A DNA stretch of 64,000 bases, from the NCBI GenBank assembly GCA_015501605.1, contig JADNRZ010000005.1, forward strand, positions 62,001 through 126,000, read 5' to 3'. Position 1 is the first letter of the stretch. Each line of letters starts with the position of its first letter. Below, piece by piece: positions 59,680 to 64,000 of the stretch. A model generated the notes under the pieces. That model saw only the letters and a list, made by a program, of their open reading frames with translations. It did no database searches and was not told where the DNA came from. Origin of the DNA: Panaeolus papilionaceus. Lineage: Eukaryota > Basidiomycota > Agaricomycetes > Agaricales. The translations under genes were made by a program, and so were the position numbers.

Positions 59680-61090
59680 TCAAGGAGTGGGTCTGATGAG
59701 AGGAACAATGGTCTGAGTTGAGTGCATGAGGCAAGGCAAATCAATGAGGCGAGGAGGGCGGCGAGGTGACTGTTGAAATCGATGATCGGTTAGGCGAGTA
59801 GAAATGAATGAGAGCAGATTTAGAAAGAAAAAGGGACGTACGCCAGGCGTAAAAACAACACTATGAGACGGAAGAATCATGGACGATATTTCAAATGCAA
59901 CACGTCGTGATCTAAAAAGAGGTACAAGCGGGTATACAATGACGGGTAATCGCTGCCCAGATCTGTCAGTCAACCCACCAAGGGAAAGATAAAAGTGAAA
60001 AAAAAAGCACAGATTATACTCCCTAATCATCACAAACAACAGGTTCAGCGGTAACGACCACAAGGACCCACCCATATTCACACAGAGGCTAATCCAATCC
60101 ATCACCAAAAACGGTTACATCAAATGCGGGAGCACACAGCGATGCATGAGGTTCAATGCCCTCATTACATGCGCTTTCTGCATCTCCTCATCAGCACCAA
60201 CTAAAAGACGAAGTATGACGATCAGCCATGTTCGTGTGAAGTCGGCCTTGTAAGAGTTGAGCGAGTATAGGGACTGGTGTGCGGACATGCGATGTAATCA
60301 CATGGCGGGACCTTTTCCACCCTCCGGCGTCTTCTCCTCTTCCATGAATTTCCCCCAATCGTCGTCGTCATCCCCAGCGGGCTCTGTGTTGGCATTTTCA
60401 GAATCGTATTCGTCGTCATTGTCAGCGTCAGATTTGAACTCCTTAGGTTTTGGAGGTTTGGTGGCGAATTCGGCTACACCCCATGAGTTGAGCTCTTCAG
60501 CTTCGGTGAGGAATGTGGTGAAGCGTTCCAGGAGTGAGAGGAGATTGGTGGCGAGGTAGGGATATGAATCGTGTGGGTGGTTGGATAAGAGGGTTCTGTC
60601 GAGGGATCAGAGGGTATTAGAAGGTGAATGGGCAAATAATATGAGAAAACATATGCGGGTTCCCAGAGGAAAAACCATCTGACATCATTGTGCACGTTAA
60701 ACCACGTCTCGTAAAACAGATCCAGGACGTCTCGGTTAATTTCTTGAAAAATTTTTGGGCATGAAATTAGTGAAGCAATTGTTTTGCGGAAACGTGATAC
60801 ATGGATTGAGATCGCAGCTTTGAAAAATTAAGTACTGGAAGATTGGGAATATGAAATGGACAGGTGCTTGAGTGACGAAAACATAATCCGCGACGCTGAT
60901 CTCGTAGTCAGGACCATCCATCCATCGATCATGATCTTCCCGACGCTCGTCGTCGAGAGGTAGTTGTAGCCCAGAGGCTAAATTGCGGGGGTAAATTGCG
61001 GGGGTAGAAAGAGGGCAATGACCCGACGACCACTTCCCTCCCAGATTTCCCAATGGCGGATGAGAGGAGCCTACAACGCCAGACACAAAA
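59680..61090 (-). pseudogene. NOC4: NOC4 pseudogene, copy 3 (middle part)
   Basis: Reading right to left: an N-terminal remnant; then DVLDLFYETWFNVHNDVRWF near 60740-60680; TNLLSLLERFTTFLTEAEEL followed by NSWGVAEFATKPPKPKEF near 60560-60450; an acidic stretch with GDDDDWGKFMEEEKTPEG near 60380-60300; VGADEEMQ, then VMRALNLMHR and LPHLM with an in-frame TAA near 60130; FLVMDWISLCVNMGG and LNLLFVMIREYNL; finally LHLKYRP-stop-FFRL near 59905. The order is exactly that of NOC4 and fills the part missing in copy 1. At least two in-frame stops are visible. It stops before the C-terminal exons. Confidence 0.83.
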
Positions 61091-61460
61091 CAAACTCAAC
61101 CCATGTGTATGCGGTGTGCAAAACACGTAGTTGGGTGTGTAGACCGGAAGCGGTATGGAGACCACGAAGATGGATACATGGACCTGACGGCGAATGAGCG
61201 GCCGTAACTGGATGGGTGTAAACTACAAATAATGGGTGTATAACCCGACACGGTGTTAAAACCATAAAGAAGTAGGTGTGCAACCTGATGTGGGGTGTAA
61301 ACCCGACGTGGTGCGTGGACCACATGGATGAGGCAGCGTGAACCTCGCGTGGTGAGTGAACCACCAAGATATGGTGCGTAAACCCAGCGTGATGCGTAAA
61401 CCACAAAATGAGTGCATAGACCCCGTAGGAGGCACAGAGCCATCTAGAGGGTGTGGAGAC
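61085..61460. repeat. Degenerate minisatellite
   Basis: Repeats of about 19-21 bases follow a GTGCGTAAACCCAGCGTGAT-like pattern (for example GGTGCGTGGACCACATGGAT, GTGCGTAAACCCAGCGTGA, TGCGTAAACCACAAAATGA, GTGCATAGACCCCGTAGG), with increasing drift to the left. The block lies next to NOC4 copy 3 and has no coding role. Confidence 0.6.
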
Positions 61461-63200
61461 CCAACACTCTGCTTTGTGACAACCAACTACAGGACAAGGT
61501 TCACTAGCGAGCGCAAGGCAAGCAGTTTTTACCCCATCTTGGCAGGAAGTCGTGCGCACCTCCATTCAACCATGACTACAGTCACAATAAGTGGATGAGT
61601 CGTTGACTTGGGGCGATAGGGATTAGAGGGTTGGGTGTAGGATTGCCGTTGACCACATGCGGGCAAGGGAGAAGCAGTGATAAGAGTGCAAATTGGATAT
61701 ATGGTGTCGGATAGATCAGGGGGATGTGTGATGTGGAATATGTGGTTGAAATGACTGGAGAGAAAATATGAGAGAGAGAGACAGGGTTCAAGAGGTAGTG
61801 ACTCACTTATATGCTCACGTTTCAACGAAGGAGCCATGCTCGACCAGCCTAACATGTGGATGTTGCAGCTTCATGCCGTCGTTATCAATATTAATTTGGG
61901 GGTATCTGGGTAGAGTATGCTAGTGACGGCGTTCCTGAATGAGAGATATTAATTCAGAAGAGTGAGTGAGGTAGTGAAAAGTGCGAAAGACACCTTTGAC
62001 TTGTAGATCTCCCGGCATGGGCGTGAGTCTGAGCAGCCAAGCCAGAGCGGAAGCGGAGATGGGGATTAAAAATGCGCTGCACTTGAACTATAACAAGAGG
62101 AAGGAAAACGTCAACTTTCAAGGAGACGGGGCAAGGTGCCTAGCTGAGACCTACTAGTGATTCGGAGAAGCCTAAGGTTGCGTTGGGGAATTGATTGTCC
62201 TTGCAGTGAAGGATTTGTCAACTGCTGGTTGAACCTTGAAGGGATGTGGCGCGATATGTAGCGATATATCGTGACGGTAATCAGATTGTGAAAGAAGAGC
62301 TTGCATTGTTGTGCGCCGTCGAGCTGAACCAGCTAGCAGTAGGACCAGTGGGCAAGGGTAGGTAGAGACTGTGACATTTGTCGCTAGTAGGGATTTCGGA
62401 TGAGCTAGGCTAGGATAATGTCGTAGTAATTTCCATGAAAGTCGGTGGCTCTGAGTGTGGTGGTAATGTGTTGACTGTCAGAATCAATGTGTTGACGTCG
62501 TTATGAGCTGGCGAACAGAACCAGGTCCTTTGTGAGTTCACAGTACGTGCGGGCTGTTCAGGATCCAGAAAATGGATAACAAGATAGACATGGGCCGAGC
62601 ATGCGACTGTCATCCCGCTGGCCAGGGAGAGGCGCAAATTGAACATCGACGTCTCTTATTGAGGAGGGAAGTGTGGATTGAGTCGTCAAGGGTTGACTCG
62701 ATCACGTGACCAGTGATGGTCTGTGTCACTGTCCAAGTGGATTGCCAATGAACGGATCGAAAAGAAACCTTGAATGTCGATTTATCCCACTTTGCAACAG
62801 ATCATATCACATTGTTAGTTAGCATCCATTTGTGTTCGTGCGCCTCGCTTTCGACTTGACCTCTCCATATTTGTATGATTACTCTTGTCGTTTATGCTCC
62901 CCTTACCGTCGGACTCTTTCTCGTTTTGATGTACATACATACATACTACGTTTCCTCCCCCATTGTTTCGCGTTGAGTAGTTTATAAAAGTCAATTTTCT
63001 CCTAGTCCTGGTTCTGACCATGCACCCGACAGCAAAGCTCACACCATATCGACGGATTCGAAACGCAAGCAGGTGGAGGATCGGATGTTTTGGAGTAATC
63101 CGCGCAGAGCGTGACACCCAAGGCTTTTTGGACCAACTCGATGATCAATCTCAAGTCGATTCCATATTCGATAGCCATTCATTAGTTTTTTCGTTCCTAG
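61461..63200. other. Gene-poor region; right end is the GTPase 3' flank duplicate
   Basis: No supported gene in 61461-62800. From about 62815 (TAGCATCCATTTGTGTTCGT) to 63070 the sequence matches the flank downstream of the GTPase copies at 38690 and 59395, with the GTPase itself missing on the left. This marks a recombination or deletion border. Confidence 0.5.
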
Positions 63201-63209
63201 TAAAACCCA

Positions 63210-64000
63210 GCTATTTACATCTAACTACCCAAAACCCCAAAAGTTCACCAATGACATCCCGATGCCTCTCTGGCACACCTACATTCATCTTCGTCCTTTT
63301 CTTCTTTCTCCTTCTCATCTTCCCCATCCTCACCTTTACCTCGTAACCGCTCTCCTCCGCACTCTCGTCACCGCTCTCACCACTCTCCTCCTTCTCACCA
63401 CTCTCCTCACCGCCCTCCTCTGCATCAGCCTTCACACCGTCCACACCCCTGGGGGAAATATCCATCCCCTTGGTGTGATTAATCTTCGTTTCGAAAAGCT
63501 ACAACGCGAGAATTATAAAGCCAGTCAGTCACCACACCACAAAAGGAATGAAAAGATAAAAGGAATGGAGATGACGAGACAAAAGATGAGAAATGTCTTC
63601 GTGATGCAAAAAAGTAGAAACGATGATGTACAACGACGCAAATGAAACACGCAAACCAAAACCCACCCCCAAACTCAAAGTATTATACGTATGATCCAAA
63701 TAATCCTCCATCGCACAACGACGCTTCGTAAATGCCTCCGAAAAGATCTTGGTCATTGTCGACATGGCACATGATGAAGCGTCGAGTGTGAAAGGAGCTC
63801 GCAGAGGGAGCTGTGGATGGCTTGGGTGTTCATTGGGTCGGGTTCGGTGTCGATCAATCGGTCTGTGGTATGGATCATATGAGCCGTTAGCACCAAGTTG
63901 GGTACCGGTAGAAATGGGGATGAAGGATGACGAGAAAAAAATAGGTACGCACCATTAACCCCGTTGATGTCGACCTTATGAATTATGTACATTAACGCGG
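63210..64000 (-). pseudogene. NOC4: NOC4 pseudogene, copy 4 (C-terminal part, runs off the window)
   Basis: Reading right to left from the window edge: VMYIIHKVDINGV, then an intron retained with donor GTGCGT; DRLIDTEPDPMNTQAIHSSL with CELLSHSTLHHVP; STMTKIFSEAFTKRRCAMED, YLDHTYNTL; a second intron; then LFETKINHTKG and a long acidic tail (EEGGEESGEKEESGESGDES) ending in Arg/Lys-rich residues. It matches copy 1 (39142-39960) exon by exon with both introns. YHVPVSTM is disrupted to HHVPCRQ-stop in one frame and the C-terminal RKIKKEPALAM block is lost, so it is decayed. The part beyond 64000 is not visible. Confidence 0.78.

Overview
This window is nuclear DNA of a filamentous basidiomycete, most likely an Agaricomycete (mushroom-forming fungus). 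The evidence is the short introns of about 50-65 bases with GT/GC...AG ends, a Fus3/Kss1-type MAP kinase of basidiomycete form, and gene families typical of Agaricomycetes: membrane-anchored beta-sandwich proteins, AIG1-like GTPases, F-box/LRR-like proteins and orphan 7TM proteins. No rRNA, tRNA or CRISPR was seen.

Left part (0.8-13.3 kb): a MAP kinase gene (minus strand) is divergent from a tandem array of two-module dimeric alpha/beta barrel (EthD-like) genes at 3.3-10.6 kb. The array has three intact genes, one faint relic, and one copy whose second exon is split by a 1,079-base CACTA-type element. Removing that element and one 3-base target duplication restores the reading frame exactly. 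A small unknown ORF and a ribokinase gene (minus) follow.

Middle-left (13.7-23.5 kb): five members of a membrane-anchored beta-sandwich family. Four are in tandem on the plus strand and one faces them. Of the tandem four only the third (17.96-19.43 kb) is open throughout, and then only if two introns with GC donors are spliced. The others carry a start loss, nonsense codons, internal deletions and frameshifts. A 350-base Tc1/mariner-type MITE lies just beyond.

Centre (25.2-36.0 kb): an HMG-box transcription factor with an insertion inside the box, a roughly 1,100-residue CCCH zinc-finger protein, and a divergent ferric reductase. The shared promoter of the last two carries two perfect ATCWGATAA iron-GATA sites. 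A second cluster of such sites stands alone at 28.3-28.4 kb.

Right part (36.7-64 kb): an alternating, repeatedly duplicated unit made of an AIG1-like GTPase gene (plus) and a decayed NOC4 (nucleolar 40S assembly factor) copy (minus). The GTPase occurs as one intact gene (36.7 kb), one fragment (42.3 kb) and one copy broken by transposons (55.3-59.3 kb). NOC4 occurs as four pseudogenes (39.1-41.7, 52.9-53.7, 59.7-61.1 and 63.2-64 kb). Between the two halves sits an ordinary gene island: a GNAT acetyltransferase, an F-box protein, a secreted acidic-repeat protein, eIF2 alpha and a 7TM membrane protein. hAT-type MITEs and a nested 1.78-kb insertion interrupt the third GTPase copy.

Exon boundaries were deduced by eye from splice motifs and comparison between paralogues. 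Spans are therefore reliable, but single exon ends may be off in genes with many introns.
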